Source: an uncultured Clostridium sp. (lineage in GTDB: Bacteria > Bacillota > Clostridia > Lachnospirales > Lachnospiraceae). Taken from it: a stretch of 64,000 bases of DNA. The position numbers were made by a program, and so were the translations under genes. The notes beneath the pieces were generated by a model that was not told the origin of the DNA, made no database searches, and saw only the letters and a list, made by a program, of their open reading frames with translations. How positions within the stretch are numbered: position 1 is the stretch's first letter; the number at the start of each line of letters is the position of its first letter. Shown piece by piece: positions 36,140-43,738 of the stretch. The stretch is from the NCBI GenBank assembly GCA_900555045.1, contig USJW01000004.1, positions 1-64,000 on the forward strand, read 5' to 3'.

Positions 36140-36597
36140 CCGAGTTAATTACACTCTATATCAACGGGGAGGAGCGGCAGGTGGAGATCTGCCCGGACGA
36201 GAACCTGTTACACGTGCTCAGGGAGCGGTTGGGGCTCACGGGCACCAAGGAGGGCTGCGGCGAGGGGGACTGCGGCGCCTGCACCGTGCTGGTGAATGAG
36301 ACCAGCGTGAACTCCTGTATCTACCCGGCCATTCAGGCCGCGGGGCAGCGGATTATGACCATCGAGGGCGTGGAGAGGGATCCGCGGCTGGCCCGAATCC
36401 AGCGGGCCTTCGTGGACCACGGAGCCGTGCAGTGCGGCTTCTGCTCGCCGGGGATGATTCTGTCCACCTGCGCGCTCCTAAAGGACAACCCGGATCCCAC
36501 CGAGGCGGAGATTCGCCGGGGCCTGTCGGGAAATCTGTGCCGGTGCACCGGGTATCAGGCGATGGTGGATGCGGTGATGTCGCTCAAGGAGCAGTGA
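36136..36597 (+). CDS. xdhC: xanthine dehydrogenase-family 2Fe-2S subunit
   Basis: 153 aa. The N-terminal plant-ferredoxin-like 2Fe-2S domain has CGEGDCGACTVL plus the later NSC. The C-terminal 2Fe-2S domain has VQCGFCSPGMI and LCRCTGYQ. All eight cluster cysteines are present, and length is typical. ATG 36136 has GGAGG 7 bases upstream and overlaps the xdhB stop (ATGA). It passes electrons from the Mo centre to FAD and ends the operon before a hairpin terminator. Confidence 0.95.
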   Translation: MTELITLYINGEERQVEICPDENLLHVLRERLGLTGTKEGCGEGDCGACTVLVNETSVNSCIYPAIQAAGQRIMTIEGVERDPRLARIQRAFVDHGAVQCGFCSPGMILSTCALLKDNPDPTEAEIRRGLSGNLCRCTGYQAMVDAVMSLKEQ

Positions 36598-36679
36598 GAG
36601 AAGAGAACGGTAGAAAGTGAATTTGACGCGGTTTGCGGGCGCAATATATAGGGCGGGGCGGTCCGCGGTAGAAAAATAA

Positions 36680-36716
36680 GCGGGAGACGGATGAATGGAA
36701 ATCATCTGCCTCCCGC
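36680..36716. terminator. bidirectional terminator between xdhC and Rpn gene
   Basis: A 15-bp stem with one mismatch (outer arms GCGGGAG/CTCCCGC) has a 7-nt loop. On the minus strand it is followed by TTATTTTTC, on the plus strand by TTTCGCGCGGTTTT. Confidence 0.78.
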
Positions 36717-36753
36717 TTTCGCGCGGTTTTACAGTATTTACGCCGTCCGGCCC

Positions 36754-37785
36754 TCAGACGGATTTCTGCGCCAGCAGGGCCCTTAGACGGGCGATCTCAG
36801 CCTCCTGGGCCTGGCGCTGCTCCTCAAAGCGTTTGGTCTGCTCGGCGAGGGTTTTCTGTACTCGCTCTAACTCCTGCGCTTGGGTTTCCAACTCCTGCTT
36901 TTGCATCTCAATCATCAATTTTACGGTATTCCGGTCCATGACTTCAAGTGCTTCCGAAAACATATTTACCAGCTCCTCCGGTCGATTTTGCAATTCAAAC
37001 AATTCGCGGTAGATATCCCTGAACCAGGGATAAGCGTCGATGATGCGGAGAATGTCCGAAAGCTTGTCCGACGACAAGAACAGCAGCCACGCCTCCAGCT
37101 CTCCACTTATATTGTTGCCTTTTTTTGCAAAGTTGTCAAGGAAAATATCCAGAGGTGCGAAGATAAATTCCTGAAGCATGTTGAGGTCGAGGCCGCTTGA
37201 GAAGTGTTGGGCGCTCCGGTGGAGGTAGCAGTCAGGGTGCCGCTTAAATTCCGGCCCGCTGTGCTCCACCAGCGCAATGGTGTAGACCTCCTTCAGGTCA
37301 CGGTAGGAGAAATTCTCCCGCTGCGTGGCCTTCACGCGGCTGTACTGGCGCAGCAGCAGATCGCTGGAGTAGCAGGCCGCCCGCTCGCCGGGGAAGAGAT
37401 ATCCCACCTTCTGCATCTCCAGGTTGACGAAGCGCCCGTCCTCAAGCTCCGCCAGCAGATCCATGATCAGCAGCGAGCTCATCGCGCTTAAGCGCCCGCC
37501 CTCCACGGGCAGTGCCCGCCTGACGTTCACCCGAACTCCCAGCAGCGAGGAGAGCAGGTCGGAAAGCCGCTCTTTGTGGCGTTCCGGGTCAAAGATCATC
37601 TTGAAAAAGGGGTCGTAGGAGATCTTTAATCCGCGGTTTCCCTCACAGAAACCGATGAGCTCCTCCTTCAGTTCATCTGACAGGGTGAGAAACTGCCGGT
37701 AGGTCTCCGGGCAGCTTTGCAGCCGCTCCATCACCTGGGCAGTTTCCTGCTTCTGCCAGAACGCATCATTTTGCGCATCTTGCAT
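36754..37785 (-). CDS. Rpn/PD-(D/E)XK nuclease-family putative transposase
   Basis: 343 aa of the Rpn/PDDEXK_2 family (recombination-promoting nuclease or transposase-like). The N-terminal domain has SYDPFFKMIFDPERHKERLSDLLSSLLG. The nuclease core is at about 140-160, LLAELEDGRFVNLEMQKV, giving the D-n-ExQ form of the PD-(D/E)XK site. The last 60 residues are a Gln/Glu-rich coiled coil. ATG 37785 has AGGAGG 10 bases upstream; the longer frame to 37872 lacks one. No inverted terminal repeats or target duplications are seen, so this copy looks like a resident gene rather than a fresh insertion. Confidence 0.85.
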   Translation of the reverse strand: MQDAQNDAFWQKQETAQVMERLQSCPETYRQFLTLSDELKEELIGFCEGNRGLKISYDPFFKMIFDPERHKERLSDLLSSLLGVRVNVRRALPVEGGRLSAMSSLLIMDLLAELEDGRFVNLEMQKVGYLFPGERAACYSSDLLLRQYSRVKATQRENFSYRDLKEVYTIALVEHSGPEFKRHPDCYLHRSAQHFSSGLDLNMLQEFIFAPLDIFLDNFAKKGNNISGELEAWLLFLSSDKLSDILRIIDAYPWFRDIYRELFELQNRPEELVNMFSEALEVMDRNTVKLMIEMQKQELETQAQELERVQKTLAEQTKRFEEQRQAQEAEIARLRALLAQKSV

Positions 37786-37942
37786 ACAGAAAATCCTCCT
37801 TTTGTAAAAATAAGTAAATAATAAAATAGTTGGTTTGAATGGCTGCAGATTCTGCAAAGACCTTTCAGACATTTTCCCGGGACAGGAAGTGTCCCGGTGA
37901 GAATGATTTGATTCTATCAGAGAGGGGGCGCCGCGTCAAGTC

Positions 37943-37999
37943 AAAAAAAACCGCCACGCCGGCAACGGGGCATGAACCCAAGTCGCGCCGGTGCGGCGG
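37943..37999 (-). terminator. terminator of the trpXYZ transcript
   Basis: On the minus strand a 13-bp stem (CCGCCGCACCGGC with GCCGGCGTGGCGG; one mismatch, one G-T) is followed by T8. It starts 11 bases after the ATPase stop. Confidence 0.85.
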
Positions 38000-38009
38000 C
38001 CTTCCATGT

Positions 38010-38783
38010 TTAGTTTCCGCATTCAATACTGATCTCATTAAACTTCTTCAGAATATCGTCGATGGCCATCGCCCGTTTCTCGTCGTCCGCCTTGTCGATC
38101 ACCACATTTCCCTGGTGCATCATCAGAAGCCGGTCCCCGTACTCCACCGCGTAGCGCAGATTGTGGGTGACCATGATGGTGGTCAGATTCTTCTCCCGCA
38201 CCACCTTGTCGGTCAGTTGCATGATGGTCTCAGCGGTCTTGGGGTCCAGGGCCGCGGTGTGCTCATCCAGGATCAGAAACTCGATGGGGGTCATGGTGGA
38301 CATGAGCAAGGCCATGGCCTGGCGCTGTCCGCCGGAGAGGACGCCAACCTTCACGTCCATTTTGTCCTCCAGGCCCAAGCCCAGGGAGCGGAGGCTTTCC
38401 CTGTAGTACTCGATCCGCTGCCGGTTTGTGCCGGGGCGCAGGTTGAAGGCCTTTCCCTTGTTGTCCGCTAAGGACATGTTCTCCAGGATGGTCATGCTGG
38501 GGCAGGTGCCCATGGCCGGGTTCTGGTAGACGCGCCCGATGCGCCGCTGGCGCTTGTACTCCGGCATGCGGGTGATGTCCTTGCCGCCCACCAGGATGCG
38601 CCCCTCGTCCAGGGGGATGCTGCCGCAGATCATGTTGAGTAAGGAGGTCTTGCCGGAGCCGTTGCTGCCGACCACGGACACGAACTGGTGGTCTTTTATG
38701 GTCAGACTGAAATCCTCGAACAGGCACATCTCGTTGACGGTGCCCGCGTTGTAATACTTATTGATGTGTTTCAGCTCAAGCAT
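38010..38783 (-). CDS. ABC transporter ATP-binding protein, TrpZ-type
   Basis: 257 aa single ABC ATPase. Walker A is GSNGSGKTSLLN (about 39-50), the signature LSGGQRQAMALLM and Walker B FLILDEHTAALD (the usual Pro after DE is His). It ends the T-box-controlled unit with the permease (8-base overlap) and the substrate-binding lipoprotein. By gene order and T-box specificity it belongs to the predicted tryptophan/indole-like TrpXYZ importers of Firmicutes. Confidence 0.9.
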   Translation of the reverse strand: MLELKHINKYYNAGTVNEMCLFEDFSLTIKDHQFVSVVGSNGSGKTSLLNMICGSIPLDEGRILVGGKDITRMPEYKRQRRIGRVYQNPAMGTCPSMTILENMSLADNKGKAFNLRPGTNRQRIEYYRESLRSLGLGLEDKMDVKVGVLSGGQRQAMALLMSTMTPIEFLILDEHTAALDPKTAETIMQLTDKVVREKNLTTIMVTHNLRYAVEYGDRLLMMHQGNVVIDKADDEKRAMAIDDILKKFNEISIECGN

Positions 38784-39720
38784 GGCTCTTCACCTTCTTT
38801 CTTCGGTCTGCGCTGGCCAGCAGGATCACCAAAAACAGGATGGAGGTGATCAGCTTTAAATCCGACGCCGTGATGGGGATTGTGACGATCAGGTCCGCGA
38901 TGCGGTACTCGCCGCCAAAGTTCAGGGCCAGGGACACGCAGGCCTTGTAGATGATGGAGCCGAGGATCACGGCGGTGGTGGACTTTACAAAGCCGAACCG
39001 CTTGAACAGCTGGGTGCCGATGATCACGTTGGCAAGGCCGATCACGATGGTGCCGGTGCCGGTGGAGATCTCGAAGAAGCCCTTCTGCTGGCAGTATACG
39101 CTGCCCGCCAGGGCGGCGAAGCCGTTGGCGATGGCCAGGCCCACAATCTTTACCATGCCCTTGTCCTTGGCCAGGGAGGTGACCAGCAAATCGTTGTCGC
39201 CCACCGCCCTGAGCAGGTAGCCGGAGCGGGTTTTCAGGTACAGATCCAACAGGATCTTGCAGATGAGGACGATGATGAGCAGGATCATGAAGACCGTGTA
39301 GGGCTTTAAGGCCTCAGGGATCACCTGCTCCAGAAACGGATTGCTGAAGATGGTCTCCTGGCTGAAGATGGGCAGGTTTGCCCGCCCGGCGATCCGAAGG
39401 TTGATGGAGTAGAGGGCGGTCATGACAATGATTCCCGACAGAAGGTCCCGGACCTTGAGCTTCACGTGGATCAGCCCGGTGGCGCAGCCCGCAAGCGCTC
39501 CGGCAACAAAGGAGAGCACAAGGGCGGCGGCCGGGGAGATTTTTCCGAACAGGGGCAGCCCGTTCGCGATCCCCGCCGCGGTCAGCGCGGCCCCTAAGGG
39601 GAACGTGCCGTCCACGGACAGATCCGGGAAATCCAGGATCTTGTAGGTAATATAGACGCCCAGCGCCATGATGGCGTACACCAGGCCTTCTTCTAAAATG
39701 CCGAGAATAATTGTTAGCAT
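38776..39720 (-). CDS. ABC transporter permease, TrpY-type
   Basis: 314 aa BPD_transp_2-class permease with about eight to nine membrane segments. It has GVYITYKILDFPDLSVDGTFPLGAALTAA near the N-terminus and NDLLVTSLAKDKGMVKIVGLAIANGFAALAG in the middle, the coupling-helix region. These are signatures of the ABC_sub_bind-associated permeases. It follows the binding protein by 26 bases and overlaps the ATPase by 8. Confidence 0.9.
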   Translation of the reverse strand: MLTIILGILEEGLVYAIMALGVYITYKILDFPDLSVDGTFPLGAALTAAGIANGLPLFGKISPAAALVLSFVAGALAGCATGLIHVKLKVRDLLSGIIVMTALYSINLRIAGRANLPIFSQETIFSNPFLEQVIPEALKPYTVFMILLIIVLICKILLDLYLKTRSGYLLRAVGDNDLLVTSLAKDKGMVKIVGLAIANGFAALAGSVYCQQKGFFEISTGTGTIVIGLANVIIGTQLFKRFGFVKSTTAVILGSIIYKACVSLALNFGGEYRIADLIVTIPITASDLKLITSILFLVILLASADRRKKVKSHA

Positions 39721-39746
39721 GATCTTCCTCCGTCAGAGCTTCCTTT

Positions 39747-40862
39747 TTACTGTGTGCTGATTGCGTCGAACATTTCAGCGGCGTCCCCGGTCAGGGAGTC
39801 AGGGATCGTGATTCCCAGATTCTCAGCCACCTTGGTGTTGCCGTAGAATGCAGCCTCCTTTAATATTTCGTAGTTCATCTCGCTGGCCTTGGCCTCGCCC
39901 GTTAACACCTTGGCGGCCATCAGTCCGGTCTGCTTGCCGAGCTCGATGTAGTCCAGACCCATGGCGGCCAGACAGCCCAGCTTAACCTGCTCGATCTCGC
40001 TTCCGAACACCGGGATGTTCTTGGCGTTTGCCTTATCCAGGATCACCGGGAGGGAGGCGACGACGGTGTTGTCGGTCAGGTTGGTCACGCAGTCCACCTT
40101 AGCAAGCAGGGTGTCAGCTGCCAGCGGGATGTCGGCGGGGGCGGAGATTCCGGACTCCACGATCTCAAAGCCGTAGCTGGGGGCCAGCTCCTTGTACTCC
40201 TTGATGGCGGACTCGGAGTTTACCTCGCTGGTGGTGTACATGATGCCGATGGTTTTGGCCTCGGGCAGAATTTCGCGGATCATCTTTAACTGGGCCTCCA
40301 CGGGAAGCTTGTCGCTGGTGCCGGTCACCTCGCCCACGGGAGTTCCATCTGCGTTTGCCAGCTCCGCGGCCACCGGGTCGGTCACTGCGGTGAAGATGAC
40401 GGGGGTGCCGGACTTCTTGGCGACTCCGTAGGCTGCCTGGGCCATGGGGGTGGCGATTCCGCACATCAGGTCCACCTGCTTGCCGGCGAAGTTGGTGGCG
40501 ATCTGGCTGGCCGTGCCGCCGTCCGACTGGGAGTTCTCATAGATGATGGTCAGGTTTTTGCCTTCCTCGATTCCGGCCTCCTTGAGCCCCAGGATGAAGC
40601 CCTCCCGGCAGTTGTCGAGGGAGCCGTGCTCCGCGAACTGTCCGATGCCGATGGTGTAGCCCTTGTCTTTTGCGTCGGGGGCTGACTCTGCTTCGGATGT
40701 CTCCGGCGCAGTGCTGGCTGCGGTGGTGTCGGCCGCTGTCTCCGTTTTTGCCTCCGTGGTCTCAGCCTTGGCGGTGGTCTCAGCCGGCGCCTTGGAGACA
40801 CATCCGGTCAGAAGGGAAGCGCCGAGGGCGGCGGTCAGCAGGATTGCGATGGATTTTTTCAT
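39747..40862 (-). CDS. ABC transporter substrate-binding lipoprotein, TrpX-type
   Basis: 371 aa. The signal peptide has lipobox LTGC (Cys21), a Thr/Ala/Glu-rich tether to about 70, then an ABC_sub_bind (PF04392-like) domain. Visible segments are GIGQFAEHGSLDNCREGFILGLKEAG, NLTIIYENSQSDGGTASQIATNF and TIGIMYTTSEVNSESAIKEY. ATG 40862 is used because the signal peptide starts there, with GGAAAC/GAGGA just upstream. The T-box leader with UGG specifier points to tryptophan or a precursor as ligand (inferred). Confidence 0.9.
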   Translation of the reverse strand: MKKSIAILLTAALGASLLTGCVSKAPAETTAKAETTEAKTETAADTTAASTAPETSEAESAPDAKDKGYTIGIGQFAEHGSLDNCREGFILGLKEAGIEEGKNLTIIYENSQSDGGTASQIATNFAGKQVDLMCGIATPMAQAAYGVAKKSGTPVIFTAVTDPVAAELANADGTPVGEVTGTSDKLPVEAQLKMIREILPEAKTIGIMYTTSEVNSESAIKEYKELAPSYGFEIVESGISAPADIPLAADTLLAKVDCVTNLTDNTVVASLPVILDKANAKNIPVFGSEIEQVKLGCLAAMGLDYIELGKQTGLMAAKVLTGEAKASEMNYEILKEAAFYGNTKVAENLGITIPDSLTGDAAEMFDAISTQ

Positions 40863-40982
40863 AATAGTTTCCTCCTCATTCATTCAACAATTTTATGTTT
40901 GTAACTCTTTTTTTCAATAAAATGACCTTTGATCCGGTGGGGCGGAGGGAAGAGTGAGAGACGGCGGCGGGGGTGTGCGCAC

Positions 40983-41267
40983 AAAAAAAGTCCCAATCAC
41001 AGCGATAGCTATGATTGAGACGAATAAAATCCGCGGTGCCACTCAATATTGACTAAAAATAGTCCACTCTCTACACATACCAACATATGTGCCGCATATT
41101 AACGGTTGCGGGAGCCGTCAGTCCATACAGAGGCAAATGCGCCTGTTCAGGACCGCCCTCGAAAGTCCATTCAACTGCCAGCCCTTATACCGCAATCCCA
41201 CCACCTGCGGCTCTCTGTGATAATGCTTTGGAAGTCTACTCCTCTTTCTCAACGGTTTATTTTATTA
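40983..41267 (-). promoter_or_regulatory. tryptophan T-box riboswitch leader
   Basis: On the minus strand the leader has a Stem I with the distal AGAGAGCCG-type loop and the loop-E-like AGTAGA. The specifier context is GAATGGACTTTC, with UGG (Trp) at 41169-41167. The T-box sequence GAGTGGCACCGCGG is at 41044-41031, and the terminator pairs GTCTCAATCA with TGATTGGGAC before T7 at 41021-40983. Uncharged tRNA-Trp would stabilise the antiterminator and turn on the TrpXYZ-type importer. The fold was traced by eye. Confidence 0.9.
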
Positions 41268-41273
41268 ACCCAT

Positions 41274-41302
41274 ATCCTAATACAGTTCGAAAGATTTGTC
41301 AA
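41274..41302 (-). promoter_or_regulatory. promoter of T-box/trpXYZ unit
   Basis: On the minus strand TTGACA (41302-41297) and TAGGAT (41279-41274) are 17 bases apart. They lie just upstream of the T-box leader. Confidence 0.85.
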
Positions 41303-41450
41303 GAAAAATTGTAAAAGAATTTTGGCGCCGGTGGAAGGCAGGGGCCCTGCCTTTTCCTCGAATCTAAAACGGAATCAGCGAAATGGCTTTTATTGCCTCC
41401 TAAAATGTGGTAGACTGTAACTGAACGATAAAGCGGGAGGTTAAGCCGAC

Positions 41451-41963
41451 ATGAAGCGATTACTTGTAGTAGTGGACATGCAGAACGATTTTGTTGACGG
41501 CGCCCTGGGGAGTCCCGAGGCACAGGCGATTGTTCCGGCCGTGGTGAAGCGGGTGCGGGAGTACCGCGAGCGGGGGGACGAGGTGGTGTTCACCCTGGAC
41601 ACCCACGGGGAGGACTACTTAGATACGATGGAGGGAAGAAAACTTCCGGTCCCGCACTGTATCAAGGGGACCAAGGGCTGGGAGCTCTGTGACGCCCTCG
41701 CGGGGGAGCCGGGGAGACAGTTTGAGAAGCGCACCTTTGGAAGTACCGAGCTGGCTAAATATGTGGCGGAGGGCGGCTTTGCGTCCGTGGAGCTCGCGGG
41801 GCTTTGCACAGACATCTGCGTGATCTCAAACGCCATGCTGGTGAAGGCCGCTGCGCCTGAGATTCCGGTGCGGGTGGACGCGTCCTGCTGCGCGGGCGTG
41901 ACTTGCGAGAGCCATACAAACGCGTTAAACGCGATGAGAATGTGTCAGATCGACATACTGTGA
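41451..41963 (+). CDS. isochorismatase-fold cysteine hydrolase (nicotinamidase-like)
   Basis: 170 aa. The catalytic triad of the family is present: Asp9 in VVVDMQNDFVDGAL, Lys93 in FEKRTFGSTEL and Cys123 in LAGLCTDICVISNA. The cis-peptide CTD region precedes the Cys as usual. GGGAGG lies 12 bases before the ATG. The enzyme may release ammonia from nicotinamide or a related amide. It is somewhat shorter than classic PncA and lacks some of its metal-site sequence, so I leave the substrate open. Confidence 0.88.
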   Translation: MKRLLVVVDMQNDFVDGALGSPEAQAIVPAVVKRVREYRERGDEVVFTLDTHGEDYLDTMEGRKLPVPHCIKGTKGWELCDALAGEPGRQFEKRTFGSTELAKYVAEGGFASVELAGLCTDICVISNAMLVKAAAPEIPVRVDASCCAGVTCESHTNALNAMRMCQIDIL

Positions 41964-41999
41964 CCGATCTGAAATTAACATAATTTAGGGGGCATGATC

Positions 42000-42638
42000 A
42001 TGAACAAAAAACATTTTGTCATTACTATTGAACGGCAGTACGGAAGCGGCGGCCGCCTGACGGGAAAACGTCTGGCCGAGGAGCTTGGAATCCATTTCTA
42101 CGACGAGGAAATCCTAAAGATGACCTCCGAGACCAGCGCCATCGGGGAGCAGTACTTCCGCCTGGCCGATGAGAAGGCGGGAAATAACCTGCTGTACCGC
42201 ATCGTCACCGGCCTGAAGCCGGAGCTGACGGAGCCGGTGCGCGACGGCGACAACATCACCTCCCCGGAAAACCTATTCCGGTTCCAGTCCTCGGTAATCC
42301 GCAAGCTGGCGAACCAGGAGAGCTGCATCATCGTGGGCCGCTGCGGCAACTATGTGCTTCAGGAGCAGTTGGATGACGTGATCCGCATCTTCGTGTACGC
42401 GGACACGGTGACCAGGGTGCGCCGCGTAATCGAGGTGGATCAGGTGGACGAGAAAGAGGCCCTGCGCCGGATGAAGCGCATCGACAAGGAGCGCACGGAG
42501 TACCACCGCTACTTTACCGGGCGCGAGTGGATGGATATGGAGAACTACGACCTTCCCATCAACGCCAGCCGCATCGACTACGACCAGATGATCCAGCTGA
42601 TCAAGGACTACCTGGTCTTAAGAGGGTACGAGGTCTAG
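42000..42638 (+). CDS. cytidylate kinase-like protein
   Basis: 212 aa of the cytidylate-kinase-like group. The P-loop is modified: ITIERQYGSGGRLTGKRLAEELG. CIIVGRCGNYVLQ and VRRMKRIDKERTEYHRYFTGREW-like segments give the lid and Arg finger region. ATG 42000 is 7 bases after AGGGGG; ATG 41994, two codons earlier, is too close. These proteins are widespread in gut Clostridia and their nucleotide substrate is not settled; the essential Cmk is usually encoded elsewhere. It follows the cysteine hydrolase by 36 bases in a probable operon. Confidence 0.88.
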   Translation: MNKKHFVITIERQYGSGGRLTGKRLAEELGIHFYDEEILKMTSETSAIGEQYFRLADEKAGNNLLYRIVTGLKPELTEPVRDGDNITSPENLFRFQSSVIRKLANQESCIIVGRCGNYVLQEQLDDVIRIFVYADTVTRVRRVIEVDQVDEKEALRRMKRIDKERTEYHRYFTGREWMDMENYDLPINASRIDYDQMIQLIKDYLVLRGYEV

Positions 42639-42673
42639 GCGGCGCTTGCAGTGAGAGAAAGGCGGTTTGCTAG

Positions 42674-43447
42674 ATGAATATATTGATAGGGATATTGATC
42701 CCGTTTTTGGGAACCACGGCGGGTGCGGCCTGCGTGTATTTCCTGCGCCAGGGGATCCGCCCGGTGGTGCAGAAAGCCCTCCTGGGCTTCGCCTCCGGCG
42801 TGATGATCGCGGCCTCGGTGTGGTCCCTCTTGATCCCTGCCATGGACATGAGCGAGGGCATGGGCCGGCTGGCGTTCATCCCGGCGGCTGCCGGATTTAT
42901 CTTCGGCATCGCTTTTCTGCTGGCCCTGGACCGGCTGATCCCTCACCTGCATCTGGACGCGGATGAGCCGGAGGGCCCCAAGGGCGACTGGAAGAAGAGC
43001 ACCATGCTGGTTTTGGCCGTGACGCTGCACAACATTCCGGAGGGCATGGCCGTGGGCGTGGCCTTCGCGGGACTCTTGGCGGACAACGGGAGCATCACCG
43101 CGGCCGGAGCCCTGGCGCTGTCCATCGGCATCGCGATCCAGAATTTCCCCGAGGGGGCGATTATCTCGCTGCCCTTAAAGGAGGCGGCCGGAAAGAACCG
43201 CGCCTTTGTCTACGGCATGCTCTCGGGCGTCGTGGAACCCATCGGAGCGGGGCTCATGCTGGCGCTGTCCGAGTACCTGGGACCGGCGCTTCCCTACATG
43301 CTCTCCTTCGCGGCAGGCGCCATGGTGTACGTGGTGGTGGAGGAGCTGATCCCCGAGTCCGCGGAGGGCGACCACTCCAACATCGGGACCATCGGCTTTG
43401 CCGTTGGATTTGTGATTATGATGATTCTGGATGTGGCGTTGGGATAA
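42674..43447 (+). CDS. ZIP-family metal transporter
   Basis: 257 aa, eight predicted membrane segments. The metal-binding motifs of ZIP TM4 (LHNIPEGMAVGVAFA) and TM5 (IQNFPEGAIISLPL) are intact, with a His-containing loop (LIPHLHLDADEPEG) between TM3 and TM4. It is similar to GufA/ZupT-like proteins that import zinc or other divalent metals. The ATG is 14 bases after GAGAAAGG. It closes the plus-strand cluster and faces the convergent SLC13 gene across a long bidirectional terminator. Confidence 0.93.
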   Translation: MNILIGILIPFLGTTAGAACVYFLRQGIRPVVQKALLGFASGVMIAASVWSLLIPAMDMSEGMGRLAFIPAAAGFIFGIAFLLALDRLIPHLHLDADEPEGPKGDWKKSTMLVLAVTLHNIPEGMAVGVAFAGLLADNGSITAAGALALSIGIAIQNFPEGAIISLPLKEAAGKNRAFVYGMLSGVVEPIGAGLMLALSEYLGPALPYMLSFAAGAMVYVVVEELIPESAEGDHSNIGTIGFAVGFVIMMILDVALG

Positions 43448-43462
43448 AATTTCCGTACGGAT

Positions 43463-43648
43463 TTGATGAGATGGCAGGTGGTTTATTTCCATTTTTGGCG
43501 TAAATCACCTGCATTTTTTATCGGCCAAAATCGCATACCAAGAGAAACGATACAGGCGGTGGGCGTCCACCGCTGGTTCGCCGGTTCCGGTCTTCTGATG
43601 GCGGCCGTGGGGATTGTATGTTTCTTCTCGACGCGCAGATACGAATGA
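43463..43648 (+). CDS. possible small membrane protein
   Basis: A 61-residue frame starting 16 bases after the ZIP stop has one good hydrophobic segment near its C-terminus (WFAGSGLLMAAVGIVCFF) ending in basic residues. No strong ribosome site is seen and I recognise no family. It could be a real small protein or the decayed end of a larger membrane protein. Confidence 0.3.
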   Translation: MMRWQVVYFHFWRKSPAFFIGQNRIPRETIQAVGVHRWFAGSGLLMAAVGIVCFFSTRRYE

Positions 43649-43655
43649 TTGTGCA

Positions 43656-43707
43656 AAAAACGCCGTGAGGCGGGGATTGTGGAAAATCCCTGCCTCGCGG
43701 CGTTTTT
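43656..43707. terminator. 23-bp bidirectional terminator
   Basis: A 23-bp stem with only two G-T pairs has A5/T5 ends on both sides (AAAAACGCCG...CGGCGTTTTT). It separates the convergent ZIP and SLC13 genes and works on either strand. Confidence 0.9.
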
Positions 43708-43738
43708 GTGCGGTATCCGTGGGCAAAATGAGCCAAAG

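Noticed and set aside
36754..37785. Complete insertion sequence around the Rpn gene
   Set aside because: No terminal inverted repeats or direct target repeats flank it; the nearby hairpins are terminators.
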